Shown: positions 19,679 through 32,712, counted from the first letter of the stretch. The stretch: 64,000 nucleotides of DNA from Aphelenchoides besseyi (GCA_024699855.1 JAMPIQ010000002.1:16182001-16246000); one strand, 5' to 3'. Numbers and translations: made by a program. The notes: generated from the letters alone by a model not told the origin.

Positions 19679-21422
19679 TCACAGCTCGTCGTTGTTCGAC
19701 GACGTGCTCTTCGCATCACTGTGCTCGGAATCGTCCGCGGAAGCTTCGGACTCGACATTATCCGCCTCATCATTCGGTGGATCTAAAATCACAAACACAA
19801 ATTAGAACAATAGCACAAGCATTTGTTAGTTAAAGCAACGGTTAATCGGGAACTTGGATACGAGAACAATACGCATTACAAAGCCTTCAACGAACAGTTT
19901 CAATTTATTCGCGAATATTAGAGAATAAACCAAAAGTCTAGGAATGAACTCAAATAAGCGATTACTTAGAACTTCAACATCTGTTTCAAGTCTTGAGCAA
20001 ATGTCGTCTCGTCCAACCAACGTTCCATCAAAACGAAAATCGTCGACGCAACAACCAACGAAATCAATGCGGCCGGTGAACGATGATGAAATAGAATGAA
20101 GCCAGCGACCGAGATCAATCCCCCAATAGCAATCGATCTTAGCATTCGATCCGGACGCCAATAACCGTCGTATGGTTTCGCTGGAAAACCCCAAGGTAAA
20201 GAAGAAGCAAAAACAGAAGAGAAATGCGAATAAGTTTTTAAGGAGAACTGAGAGTGAATATGACTCAGAACATGCGACTTACCGTGAATATCAATCTCAC
20301 ATTCGTCTGTGTCGAAATTACGCTGATAACCGTCTTTGCATTCGCAATTGTAATGCCCTTGTGTGTTCACACATTTCTCGTGAGATTTGGAGCACAAATT
20401 CGGCGTGTTTTCACATTCGTTTATATCTGTAACGGAAATTGAAAAATAAATCTACGGTCCGATTCACCCACCTACACAACCCAATTCATCATCCTTTTTA
20501 TACCCGCTCCTGCACGCAACACAACCGGTCGGCTCTTCGGACGTACAATCACTGGCACAGCCGTCGAAACAGGCTGAAAATTGTAAATCTTTTAAGCCAA
20601 CAACCTCTTTCAGACCTTTGCATTGTATGTGAGTATCATTTTGTGTTACTGCAAAGTAATGTGCATCACAAGTACTGCAGCGTACTCCCGCATAACCCTC
20701 GTTGCACTCGCATTTTCCCGTTCCTTCTCGCGTTCCATCACCCTAAAGTTTCAAGTTGTAGGTGAAATTCAAACATTCAGAATTACACTGCACTTTCCAT
20801 TATTGAAACATGCCGCTCCCTTCAATGCACCGGGACATGGAGCACAAGAGGGACCATAATGACCATCGGCACAACACTTTTGCATCTTATCAATGCACAC
20901 GTATTGAAAGATATTTGGATCGGTATCCTGTCGTTTAAAAAACCACTTTTCAAGAAGCTCCTCGTTATCTTCCGCCATATGATTGCACTGAAATCGACTA
21001 GTGAAATCGCCAAGAATCACAAACTTTGAACTGAAGATCCTTCAACGAGTCGAACTGCGACGACTCGTCAGAATCGAATTTCTTGCACACATGTTCCATA
21101 ATCTCAACGAATCGAGTTTCACTGAAGACGGTTACATCAAAAATCAAATGTTGTCTACATACCTCGTCTTAAATTTACCCAACTTCCGCTCTTCCCAATC
21201 CGTATTACCGCCGGCAAAATGCTGATTCTCTGTTTTAATTAGACCCTACAAACACCTGAACAATTCGGGAATGAAGTCACTTGCCTGTTTAAACGTCGCG
21301 ACCATGTACTTGCAATAACCGCAGCTATCGCCATTTTTTGCAGTTTCATTAATCCCAAAAACTTGAACGAAAATGACGAGCGATTGGAAGCGTAAAAGAC
21401 CTAGTATCCTTCGCAGCTCCAT
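19679..21422 (-). CDS. crld-1: CRELD: cysteine-rich protein with EGF-like domains, two alternative last exons
   Basis: An ER protein that in animals promotes maturation of acetylcholine receptors and acts as a disulphide-related chaperone. It starts at the ATG at 21422 with a signal peptide (LRRILGLLRFQSLVIFVQVF), then the CRELD N-terminal domain (DSCGYCKYMVATFKQ). Cys-rich furin-like repeats follow (CCADGHYGPSCAPCPGA, KCECNEGYAGVRCSTC), then a calcium-binding EGF (DINECENTPNLCSKSHEKCV). After the EGF exon, two last exons both start in the same phase. One (about 20178 to 19966) encodes two membrane helices and ends KQMLKF. The other (about 19782 to 19679) encodes an acidic tail ending NDEL, like a KDEL-type ER-retention signal. 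This predicts a membrane form and a soluble form. Confidence 0.93.
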
Positions 21423-21964
21423 CGTAACATCACTTTTCAGCACCCGGAATTCGAACCTAAATCTCGAAGGTGGCTAATTAATTCAATACACGAGAAGTCG
21501 GCGACTGCTGACACGAAAAAACTTTTCATGCACCGAATCTTGCAGATGCAGTCCATCAAATCGGAATGCAAAAGGAATCGAATTTGCTTCACAAAGTTCA
21601 AAAACCTCCACAAATCAAATCGCGCACTTGCAAGAAAACCTTTCGAGTCCTTAGACCACGTCAGTAGTTTTGAGTTTTGGGCGCACGAGTCGAAAGCGAC
21701 CGCAAATGCGCTCGGGAAGATCGAATTGTCATGGCGGTCAGGACTTCCGAAGCGTGGAATCTTTGTCCTCTCGATCGATTCGATATCCCGGAAAATCTAA
21801 TGCAACGCATGTAACGAAATTCAGAAGTTAGTACACGTCATTAATGGAGAAACGGTTCTTTTGTAGAATCGTCAAAGAGTACACCTTTTCCATCGATTAA
21901 ACTGATTTGATTGCTTCAATTGTTCACAAAGTCTTTTCAACGTTTTCTTACTCCTCAAAGTTTA
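21423..21964. other. No gene seen
   Basis: Upstream region of CRELD. ORFs up to 90 codons are present on the plus strand, but their composition (Arg, Phe, Ser) is that of non-coding frames. Confidence 0.45.
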
Positions 21965-22612
21965 TTAGCTTCTAATTGGCCACATGTAGAGGTTTCCATG
22001 AAAAAGTTGCGACCATTCGTCTCCGTAAGTCGATGGGACTTCCGGCCAACTGACAAAATTTGACGACAAAACAACCGCCGTTTCGGAGTTGAGATTTACA
22101 CTCGAAGTTTGTATTTGAGAGTAAAAGATATTCGCGAAGCCATCGAACCAACTCGCAATGTTTCTGTCGGCAGCATCAATCACGAAATCTGCTCGTTTTC
22201 TTTCTTGATTTACGCTCTTGGTCCAAAGCAGCCAACTCGTCGCCGTCTTTTGCCAATTTCATGTGCTGCTTTCCGAGCATTTTCATCGCTAATTGTCGCG
22301 CCCCAACTTCGTCTCAGTGTTGCAATTTGTCCACTAACAAGCGAAGAGATTTTTGTTTAATAACCAAGATGGTTCGCCTTTCGAACGTTCTCAACATCTT
22401 TTGGACGTTGAGGTTGTTTTGGAATGCGGACGTTTCAACGAGAGATTTCAAAGTTAACTGCCCAATTTCTTTTAACCGGTTTTCGATTGTCGCGTTCGCT
22501 TCCCAACTTCTTATCGATTTCAATTGGCGTATGGATGAATTAGTGAGGTGGATTACGTTTTCAACTACGATTAACGCGAATGTTCGACGAACATTGCGGA
22601 TGTAGAAGTTAA
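21965..22612 (-). pseudogene. Probable decayed coding region, coiled-coil-like
   Basis: The minus strand has a 95-codon stretch (22600-22314; e.g. RLKEIGQLTLKSLVETSAFQ, NVQKMLRTFERRTILVIKQK) that ends in a TGA. It continues in the same frame for about 45 codons (DEVGARQLAMKMLGKQHMKL, DGDELAALDQERKSRKK). A third piece in another frame follows (ADRNIASWFDGFANIFYSQI, WPEVPSTYGDEWSQLFHGN) and ends at 21965. The helical, Lys/Glu/Leu-rich composition suggests a coiled-coil protein. The TGA and the frame change suggest a pseudogene, though missed introns are possible. No family was recognised. Confidence 0.35.
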
Positions 22613-22831
22613 CTCAAGACATTAAAGTTTGTAATTGAAACTGTGATGTCGAAGATAAGTTTGTAAACCCAAGTGTTAACCATGCTTTTAAATTCACTCA
22701 TATCGGCACCTATCAAAGAACACTCTGATATTTGCTTGTTCAATGGAAGAGAACGTTTATGTGGCAAAGAGCTTATCCCAGCGGTCTGAATCACTGCAAC
22801 GGGTCGTGAATTCGCGTTTACACGAACATCT

Positions 22832-23064
22832 CTTTCGAACTGAACGACCCATTGGAGTGTCGGAACGTCTTTTTGACTTTCACAGACACTTCGGCTGAAA
22901 GGCCTTCGACAATTATCTACCCCCGATACAAATCGACTGAGTCAGCCGAAGTGGAAGCATACGAACCGGAGGATCATCACGTGTTTACTTCGCTTTTTGC
23001 TAAGCGCACAAAAAAGCTTGAAGTTTCACCGATCAAACAACAATCCGATACATTTTCTCGTTAA
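22832..23064 (+). CDS. Possible exon, unrecognised protein
   Basis: A plus-strand frame with protein-like composition (NVFLTFTDTSAERPSTIIYP, STESAEVEAYEPEDHHVFTS) ends at a TAA at 23062-23064. No acceptor or start was fixed and no domain was recognised. It may be a remnant in the same decayed region as 21965-22612. Confidence 0.25.
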
Positions 23065-26000
23065 TCTTTCAACCTGTTAACAAAACAATCTAATTGAATG
23101 GAATACAAATGGTCTACTTTCACATTCCCATCATCCAATCACTTGTCATGCGGTTTTCTCGTTCGTCGAAAGTGCCGGAAAGCTGTCGAACGAACAGCTT
23201 TCTTGCGCGGGCGTTTGTCCAATCGCTGCGCTTTCTTTGGCGTTGAGATGCTCTTGCTTTTTCGGTTCATTCACTTCGGCAACCTTTTCCGCCGAACATC
23301 CCAAACTCATTAGCGTCGGATACGCTCCGAGTTTTCTTGTTTTCATTAAAGAGCCGACTGTTTGCCAAACATTTCGAAAAACATTTTGCTCGTATCCATG
23401 TGTTTGTTCTTATGAACAAAAGATCAATTGGCTATGAAAGTGGCTGTTTATTTGGTTCAAAGATTACTCTTCCGGAGCACCACTTCTTTCATCAAACATC
23501 ACAAACGGTGATCATAAGCAACACATTGACTATAGAAAGTATGCGATTAAAACGAACGCTTGGGAACTTTGAGCGACCTCTCTCTCGAACTCTCATATAC
23601 AATCACTATCGCATTGCTTGTCAATTCCGATCACAACGACCACTCTTAACCGCAACCGAACAGCGGTTCAAGCGGACGACTCCTCCGACTTTTTTATGGC
23701 TCAGTTTTCTTAGAGCAAAGCCGAATTATCGGTCGTGGATTGTGACAAGATCTACTTTTCGTCAACCGCAATTCACACGCATTGACGTTTTCTGGAGAGA
23801 GATCTTAGCGTTCCGATTCTTCCGTGACTTTCATCGTCATTGCAAAAAGATTTCACGCTGCTAACGAACCGCTCAATTTGTTTCTTAATGCGCAATCTCA
23901 CAGGCTCCTGTTTTGGAGAGGGTTTACAGTCGAAGAATGAAGTTCAACGTTTCTTTCCAAATCCATTGGATTCGCTCACTGTCTTCTTGCGAATCGCTCT
24001 CAACGCCCGATAAGATCGCTGACAATCTTTGGGGACATCCGATTCGACGCTGTCAACCTTGTGACTTCGAACCAAAAGAGTTTGTTTTCCAATTAACAAT
24101 GTGCGAAAACAAGTTTTAATGTGTTGGTTGTCGCAATGGCGCTTGTTGTCGTGATGATCCTCTTTACCGACTTCGCTCAGCTGCTTGCCGTTTACGTATC
24201 CCGTGGCTTTTTGGTTAAGAAGACATTTACGTTATAGCATTTTTGATACCTGAACTCTCATCGGGACCTTTTTTTCAACTTTTTGTTTAAACTGCTTCAC
24301 AGTCATGAATTCAGCGATCTTTAAGCATTCGGTTTCTTTACAATCATTTCACCTGACCATATGACTTTCTGACGAAATTTCTCGACCCACAAAGAACTTC
24401 GGAAGCCTCGACATCCGATCAAATTACAAATTTCCGCCGACTTTCCCTCCGATTAAAAAGCTCGTCAAGAGTAAGAGTACTCAAACCACAGGGTTTGTTG
24501 CTTTCGTTCGTAACTGCAACCGTTTTCCCGAACTGCAGTCGTGTGTTTACGCCTTCGAATGCGACCGGCTGATTAGCGAAATGAGCTTCGGGCATTTTCC
24601 GAACTCCGATGTTTTTGTTTTTTGTTCTCTTGTTCAGTTTACGCGTTGGAATGAAAGCCGTTTCATCACTCCAATGAACACGAGCTGTTTGTCTTCGTAC
24701 TCACTTACTCTCGACGATGCTTCCACTGTTCACCAACAAACTTTGCCATTGGAGAAGCCGACGTCTTCGGTTGGTCGATAGACGTCGAATGAAATACGTG
24801 GCGTCAACGTCTTCGTTTTACAGAGTGTCGACGAACGGAATCCGGAAAGTCGGAAGAGGGAATGTGCTTCAGCCGAACGTCGCGACGCCTCGAAAGAAAA
24901 CGACGACGCGAACGTAGAAAAAACGAAGGCAAAACCGCCAAAAAAACGAAAAGCGCGCAAACGAAAAATATCGCCGTCGATTTTCGTGCGTTTTGCTCTT
25001 TTTGCGGTTTTTGTTGTTTCCGGCGCACTACCACCCTTTCAACAGCCGGCGCGTCTGGACGCCAAAAATTTTGGACTCGAACCTTGGTTGGGAATTGCGC
25101 GCTATTCGATTTCCCAACTTCAAAAAAAGTTTCATGGGAAATCAAAAGTACAACTTCATTTTGCCCGCTACCCGATTGTTCTCTCGGATCTCACGTTTTC
25201 GATCACTTCTCTCTCCACGCGATTTCTCACGTCAACATCGTGACTCACGGACCTCCGAACTAATTGGCGGCTTTGACGCTCTGGGAACTTTCCCATTGAA
25301 CAAATTCGCTTATTAGCAGTTCAATGAAATCAGATCGTATAGCAGCGAGCTTTTAGAGCGATAATCTCATTGGAAGTCTAAGGGCGAGTGGTCAGTTGAA
25401 AGCTGTTCAAATATCCAAAAGGTTTAGTTTTTGATTTGCTCTGTGGAACCCGCGTAATGTCCATTTCTACAGATGTTTTAGTTTCAAAATAACTTTATCT
25501 TGATTTTGGTCCCTAGAAATAAATTTGCATTTCCCAATGAATCATCAGCTCTTTTAATTCTAATTACACGTTCGAAGATTGTTTGTGTTCGAATTACGCA
25601 ACGATTCGTGGCAACGCGGATTTCAATTCCACATCGCCGATGGGGCGTTTATTTTGATATGATCGTTTAATCAATTCGCGTCTGCTGTTTGCTCTGATAA
25701 GCTCCCCGCAATGATCAGTTCTTATTCATAGCCGTGGGTTCGAATCGAGGAGATGATTTAGTAGTAGAATGGTGTCCGTTTCTTCGCGTTTGTCGTCTTT
25801 CTGCCATGCCTTGCGCACCTCTTCACCTTCGGAAGACAATCGATCGTGACGCAAGAAGTCTCCCGGCGGTCTGGTTTCGAGAAATTGGCGCAAATATTTG
25901 CCAAGGTGTTCATTCGGGAGGCTCGTTGTTGGTCCACGGCAACGAGCAATCGGACCGTTAAGCATCTAATGAAAAAGACCGAATGCTTAGGAGCAGAAAT

Positions 26001-27114
26001 GCGCAAAGATTTGCTTAACTTCTTATACGAATGAACGTTGAATTTGCGCGCAATTTGCTCGTCATTAATATGTTTCGACGTTTGCTAATTTTGGCTAAGG
26101 GTTTTTAGTCCATGCTTCAACCTTACGAGCCTTCTAATGTCCTTTTCTAATGGAGGACAATGTGTTCGATCACAACCATAAGACCAAGAGTGTTTTTGCG
26201 GTCTTTCGTGTTCACTTCCAACAATTCAACTGTTTGCGTTGGGTTATTTTTCAGTTTCCTGTTTGCAAACAACCCGACTTTTAATGTCACACTCGTTTTT
26301 CGTCATGATCGCGAATTCAAACCTTATCGACATTCACGACTGTTGCCTCGTAGAGCGGCAAGTGAACTCGTCCAGAACAGTCGGTTAACTCGATTTCAAC
26401 TCAATGCTTCCCACATTCGATTGTTTGCGACGATCGAAACCACGTTATCAACAAAAAGTCTGCTCACAGATTCCGATCACTTGTTATGATGACGTTCGCT
26501 TTATGAGCCTCAACATTGGCGAATATAAACATTAGCATTTTCGGTTAACGTGGGCGCTGTTCAGTAAACGGTCAATTCGATGGGTGTGGTTGTGAAAGGG
26601 TCGATTTTAAACACTACAGCGGTTTCCAGAACACGCGGCTTATACCAAAACATTTGTTCTTTAGCGTTTAATTTGTCAGCATATGTTCGAAAGTTTGTCA
26701 AATTCGCTCATCTCACTTATGAAACCAACGGCTTCTTTCATCCACATACCTCTCTTCCTTTCCAACTCTACGGGTGTTAATCGAAGTGGGTTCTTTGCGC
26801 AAACGTCTGGTTGTTGAAATTTACGATCATTACACGTTCGCTCCTTCTGCCAAATTGGTTATCGCGCGTGATTTCGATTAACCACCGAGCATTCATTGGG
26901 TTTAATAGCAATGATTTCAGACCATTTTTCTTCAACATTTCCTTTTCTTCGATGAACTTGTAGGAACACTCACATTGTGTTGCGACGGCGCCGCGCATTC
27001 AAGCGCGAGATAACACAAATTGGGTGGCCAAAGAAGGCGGGTACCAACAACAACAATCTTGGCGATTGGCGTGACGATCCATTTGTTCGGTGGACACGAT
27101 CGAAAACGGCCGCA
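23065..27114. other. 4-kb gene-poor interval
   Basis: No gene could be supported. Many long ORFs occur on both strands in all frames (up to 175 codons at 23337-23864), rich in Arg, Phe, Ser and Thr. That is the mark of TCG/CGA-rich sequence rather than of coding. A minus-strand stretch at 23346-23149 (e.g. LGCSAEKVAEVNEPKKQEHL) looks more protein-like but has no start or splice signals. The last part (26.9-27.1 kb) is the 5' region of the sphingomyelin synthase. Confidence 0.4.
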
Positions 27115-28530
27115 ATGGCACCATTTGAGGATCATTTGCCGACGTTGCGAACGGACGTACATAACGAACAACAAGTGACCACACAACGTGAAACTCACAT
27201 TCGACATCCGGGACATCAGCCGACTGCTTCCAACGTATCGGCTGCGTCCGTCGGCTCGGCTTCGTCCTCATCGAACACTGACGAGTCGGAAGAGAGCTAC
27301 TTGGACTCGTTGGAAGAAGGTCGTGCGCCGTTGCTTGTCGATAACGACGATGAAGATGGAGAGTTTGAAAGACCGCGACATCGAAATCATCGCGGTGGCA
27401 ATGGATTGTACAGTGAAGATCGAGCGCTAAGCGGCCACACACATCGATACCCGAAAGAACGTCGGAAAACGGGAGTAAGTCTTTTGGTTTGCTTGTTTTT
27501 GTAATCCGATTGGATTCAGTTAGCAATCGTTCTTCTGTTTTTCGCCGGATGTTTCAACGATTTCATTTTGTCATATATACACGATTTTGTTCCGGACAGC
27601 CCGCCGTTGCCGGATGTCGTATTTGACAACACTCCCTACTGGCCGTGGGCTCTTCGTATTAGCGAGTACCTGATGCTCTCGTCTTTTACCGTCATGTTGC
27701 TCTTGACGTTCGTTCACAAGCATCGTTGGATTGTGTTAAGGTTTGTATGACAGTTGACTTAATGTTCATGAACATTTCTTTGCAGACGAATTGCTACAAT
27801 CGGCGCGTTGTTGTATCTCGGACGTTGTGTCACGATGTTCGTTACACAAGTACCGAAAGCCGATGTTAATTACTATTGTTCGCCAAAGTTAGATGTATGA
27901 TTGTTATTTTCAATATGATGTAATGATGTTGTTTTAGCTCAGAAATCGAACAATTGGCGACGTTCTGTTTCGTGCACTTCGAATTCTTACGAGTGTTGGC
28001 TTGGCAATTAATGGAAACGAGAATGTTTCTTTGTGTGGCGACTACATTTACAGTGGACATACGATCGTTCTAGTCACCAGTTACTTGTTCATTCGTGAAT
28101 GTGAGTTCATCAATTGATTAGTCCATTAATAATCGTCGAGTTAAAGATAGTCCACGGCATTGGCGTGTGTTGCATTTTCTTTCTGCCATTGCATCGGGAG
28201 TTGGTGTCTTTTGTCTGTTAATCTCTCGTGGACATTACACGGTGGACGTGGTTATTGCCTATTGGATTACAACACGAGTATTCTGGCAATATCACACGCT
28301 TGCGAGTTTTGCTGTTCTGAGAGTACGTTGCGATTATTCGCAGCCTCAATAATCAACATTGATTTTAGGAGGGACGACACGAGAACAATCATTTTCAAAA
28401 GGTCTGCTGGTACCCGCTATTCAAGTACATGGAATCCAATGTACTCGGACCACTGCCTCATAAATACGGCTTGCCATTCTCGTGGGAACGTCTACGGCGA
28501 TTTAGATGGCCGAAAATCAACGATCATTAG
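27115..28530 (+). CDS. sms: Sphingomyelin synthase (SMS family)
   Basis: Transfers phosphocholine from phosphatidylcholine to ceramide in the Golgi or plasma membrane. Six exons (27115-27474, 27520-27740, 27786-27894, 27938-28100, 28147-28322, 28369-28530) give 396 aa. The first exon encodes a polar N-terminus rich in Asp, Glu and Ser, with no SAM domain. The membrane core has PPLPDVVFDNTPYWPWALR, the first catalytic motif CGDYIYSGHT, and the second, GHYTVDVVIAYWITTRVFW, supplying the His-His-Asp triad. The frame is open upstream of the chosen ATG at 27115, so a longer N-terminus is possible. The head-group specificity is inferred; the SMS1/2-like YYITTR-type motif favours phosphocholine. Confidence 0.93.
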
Positions 28531-29714
28531 TTTTCGGATTGCAATTCATTTTCTCTCTGCTTTTCACTATTACTTCTACAGGTATTCAACTGTGCTCTTC
28601 GATATTAACTACCATTGGTTCTCAAGTTAAATTGCTTATCATTTGTTTAAGATTTCGAAGTTTCTGCAAAACATTTTCAACGGGTTTCATTGTTGTTTGT
28701 TGCTAAACTGATTGTAACTGTTTTCTAGTATTAAACTTCCGATTTCCTTTTCTCATACACAACTATATTCGTCTTGAAACGAGAATTGGCCATTTCCACT
28801 CAGAAGATTCCGGTGAGATGTCGAGCTTTAACTTTGGACTCATGCATCGACTTCAACACACGAAAGATTGCCTTTTATTGAAAGCGATTATTCAGTCTCC
28901 CTGAGATACACACGATGAAACGGGTTCTATTCTCCGGCCTTTGCGATCATCCAATCGTTTGTAGTCCCAAATAAACGGAACTAAGCTACTTATACAGTTG
29001 TTCTCTGTCATAGCCGATCAATTTGCTGGTATTATTGCATGTGCCATTAATTTGCGTTTTCAATAAACATACGATCACTAATTGATCATTATGTCTAATA
29101 GCTTCCCATTGATGATAAGCAAATCAACGGTTGTGCAATTGCGCGGCGGGAACCGTTGCTGTCATCTTCGTTTTGCGCATCATCGACGTCAAAAGAGTTA
29201 CGTCTTTTCGAGAGCACGCTATCAGGCGTGGCGTGCAAAAAACACGTTCGTCAACCAGTTCGATCCACACGAGCGTCCGGCTTATCTTCATTCCCGCCTT
29301 GATCACGCCAACGAAACGTTTCTTTTGCACATGCGTAACAACAAAAACTGATGCGTCCGCTTCCTCTCTTGGCATGCGCTTATCTTTTGCGCGAGGATTG
29401 CGGCATTCGCGCACGAACTCAATTGTCGTCTAATCACTCTGGCGCAATCCAGAATTCAAGACGTCCACGGAAAGCAAAAACAACGTTAGCCCGCGCAAGC
29501 CCCCTCTTCTTCTTCGTTGGCGAGGCCGATTGCGCAGTTTTTCAGAAGCGATTGAATGCGAGGAGTGAAAGTTAAGGGGGCGATATGTCGTGATTGTCGT
29601 TTCCGTCTGTTCATCTGGTCTTGATCACACTAAACGCCAAAAAACTGTTGACGTTGATCGTCGTTGAACTTTTATTATCCGAAGTTTAATCGTTCACAAT
29701 TGGGTCATTGAAAC
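28531..29714. other. No gene seen
   Basis: Intergenic between the sphingomyelin synthase and the MAM protein. A minus-strand 96-codon ORF (29414-29124; e.g. FVGVIKAGMKISRTLVWIEL) is mildly protein-like but lacks start or splice support. Confidence 0.4.
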
Positions 29715-32712
29715 ATGGTCCAATGGCTACTAGCGATCGTATCTATAGGTCTTGTATTAAGGAAAGGTAATCATACTGGTACTATAATACCTATTGCTCT
29801 TGAAGTAAACTGTTCAGTTCTTTGATTTTCAGTCAATGCCTGTATGCCCGGCTATGAAGCAGAAAGAGCCAAATTACGACAATATTTGGGTATTGAATGG
29901 GTTCCAAATGGAATGGACAAAACGGACGGTATGTTTCCTCGATGGTAATCTGAATAAAAGTTTGATTTCAGTTCAAACAGTCAAATTTCTTCGACACTCA
30001 AATGACCTCAATTGCGACTTTAGTCAACCGGAAAACTGCAAATGGCAAAACGTGAAGGGTCTTGATTCATTGGATTTTCATTTGTTTAAAAAGGAAGACA
30101 ACACGCCATTTCCGGTCGTTCAAGTTCATCCGGGACCTTCGAAAGTGCCAGTCGGTGATCAGCTTCTGTTTACTGGTGATCGAAAGAAAGTGTCCAAAGA
30201 TGCGTTGTTGGTTGGCTGGCCAATCAAATGTCAAAATTCAACGGGATTATTGACATTTACGTAAGTGTTTTTAGATACTAATTAACATCTCTGTTCGTTT
30301 AGATTTTGGATCTACAACGGTGCTCGAGTTGAAGTTCTGTTAATGGAGGATGTAATCACCGCACAGAACAAAACCACAGTTCGAGCTCTTCCCGAAAAGC
30401 CGCACATCGATTGTGGAACAGTGACTGTGAATACCGAGTGTCGAGTTGAGATTCCACCGCGCGAGACACCGTTTCGCTTGGCAATTCGCGCCTACGATAT
30501 TTCTCATCCCGATGGATCGTTCGTTATGTTGGACAACATTTTCTACGAAGCTCAGTTTTGCAAAGTTGCAGGTAAAAAGATAAGACTGAAGATGTATAAT
30601 CCAACGGGTTTACAGTTGATTTTGGTTCCGATTTCGCTGTTGAACCGCTGATGACAAGTGCTCAAGGAATGCCGATTGCAACGGCCACCGATTTAGCGTG
30701 CTCGTCGTTTGATCGTGAGTGTCGTTGGCGAAATGGCGGAAATGTCGGAATGATCCCATGGGGACGTGGAATGAGTCGACTATCGGAGATGTTGATTTTC
30801 AACGAAACTGGCACCTACACTGTTCCTCGCCAACCATACGCCTTTTTGTACGTTGAACAAGACGAAAAAAGTGGAACTAAACTGCTGCTCTCTGATCCCG
30901 TTCAATGTCAAGCATCCACAGGTTCAACTCTAACATTTCGGTTTGTTCCACTATTTTCGATTGAAGTTATCGAATTTAGGGTTTGGTCGAGTCGTGGTGT
31001 ACAATTAAGCATCTGCGTCTATGACTACGATATGAACGAATTAGAGTGTCAGCCGGTTTCGAACGCGCGTTCACCCGCACCATCGAGTCATCATTTCGAA
31101 CATACGAAGACGTTTATGGTAATAACTGTTCTTTTCCATTGATTAGGATTTGGAATTGTACAGCAGCAGCTGAATATTTCGTTTTCAGTACGGGATCAAA
31201 GTGACCAAATTGGCGGAAGATCGCGACAACTTTGTCTTCATCGACGACATCGACTACGAAGCCACATTGTGTTCGGAGGCCTATAACTCATTGGACTTAG
31301 GCAAAGACTTCTACACGACCCAAGTGTTGAGTGGGAGTTTGAATCGAGCCGCCCATTCCGCTAAGGTTTGTTTGTTTTGTTGAACGAAACTTCTTACATC
31401 TATTGTCAACTAATGAGGGTTCAAATTAGAGGATTTGGATTGTACTTTTACGAAACGTGCTCTCGACTGCTTTTGGGCGCCGTTGGATGAAGGTGGTGAG
31501 CTGAAATGGGAGATTGGTGTCGGTGGAATTGATATGCGAAAGTTCGAGTTCTTGACGCGCCGTCGCTCTGCACCAGGTAGTTATTTCAACGAGCGTGTTC
31601 AGTTGTTTTTGCAAACTTTTACTTCCGCATCTAATTGACGTGTTTCAGCTGATGAATTCGCTATCGTTCGCTTCAAAAAACACCAAAAATACACGCCGGC
31701 GATTTTGATCTCCGAAACAATTCGTTGCTTCAAAGGAGCTGCTTCTTTGATGTTTAACTATTGGCACACCGGCGCGGCAACGGTCAGCGTTTGTGTGATT
31801 CGCAGCTTTTCGGATGAGATTCTCGATTGTCAGGTGCGAAAAAGATTATAAAAACTTTGATCGATGAATTATAGAATGTGGGTGAGCATACGGCAGAGCG
31901 AATTGAAGTCGAGATTCCGAACTACAAAGAACCGATTCGATTGGCGTTGAAGGCGGAACTATCGGATATTCCCGAGGCCGAAGGTCTGGTTGCTGTGGAT
32001 GATATCGTAGTACACGTAAGAGATTGCGCGGACCTTCGAATTGAGTTCTGTTTTTAGGTGCAATTGTGCTCTTCGGTTGCCTACTCAGCGAACAGTGTTG
32101 TCGGTGGTCACTCGAATCCGAAATTTGCTGATGCTTTCAATTACGCAAACGAAGATGTTCAGTCAGATGTGATCGCAACTCGATCGTCAGTCAAATTACA
32201 ACACGAAAGTCCGGACTCGAATGTTTGTCGTTTACTTAGCTGTAACTTCGATCTTGGTCATTTGTGTCTTTACGAGTCGCATCGAGTGGGTTCAAGTGTT
32301 AGCATGTTTAGTGTGTTCAATCACTCCGTTCATACGATGCTTTTCGAGCGAAGTCAAGTTGCAATGTTGGAATCCACACCATTTCATTTGAACGTGCCTG
32401 CTCGTCTTCATTTCGATTACGCAATAACAGTAAGAAGAAAACCACAGTCGTTTTGTTATCTCGTTACAGAAAGGAGCTGCTCAGTTACACGTTTGTCAAG
32501 ACAGCATTCGACAGGAGCTGGATTCCTGTTATACAGTTATGAACTCGGACAATGCACCAACAACTGGAATGTTTATTCACGACTTTATCGAAGTTCTGCC
32601 CAGTGATACGAAGCTCTACATGATAGCGCGATTGGAACCTGGTTCGAGGAAGGCGAGTATTCATGTGGATAACTTGCAATTAACGACAATCGAGAACCAG
32701 AAGATTTGTTGA
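29715..32712 (+). CDS. Secreted protein with four MAM-like domains
   Basis: The ATG at 29715 starts a signal peptide (VQWLLAIVSIGLVL), then about nine exons run to the TGA at 32710-32712. Four successive domains each open with the MAM pattern Cys-x-Phe...Cys-x-Trp: LNCDFSQPENCKWQNVKG, LACSSFDRECRWRNGGNVG, LDCTFTKRALDCFWAPLDEG, and LLSCNFDLGHLCLYESHRVG. Each closes with sequence like RLAIRAYDI...FVMLDNIFYEAQFC. MAM domains mediate adhesion in extracellular proteins. No transmembrane helix or catalytic domain was seen, so it is probably a secreted cuticle or matrix protein. Introns are about 45-60 nt. It is not matched to a named gene. Confidence 0.85.

Noticed and set aside
23337..23864. Longest ORF of the gene-poor region (175 codons)
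   Set aside because: Arg/Phe/Thr-rich composition typical of a non-coding frame through TCG/CGA-rich DNA. Overlapping long ORFs occur in other frames, and no ATG context or splice sites were seen.
25040..25110. tRNA-like T-loop (GGTTCGAGTCC) on the minus strand
   Set aside because: The flanking bases do not form a T stem, acceptor stem or anticodon arm.
24804..25316. Several overlapping 80-130 codon ORFs on both strands
   Set aside because: Three frames are open at once, which argues for base composition rather than coding.
25725..25760. tRNA-like GGGTTCGAATC near 25735
   Set aside because: No pairing T stem and no cloverleaf could be drawn.
26999..27526. 175-codon minus-strand ORF
   Set aside because: It is the shadow of the first exon of the sphingomyelin synthase on the plus strand.
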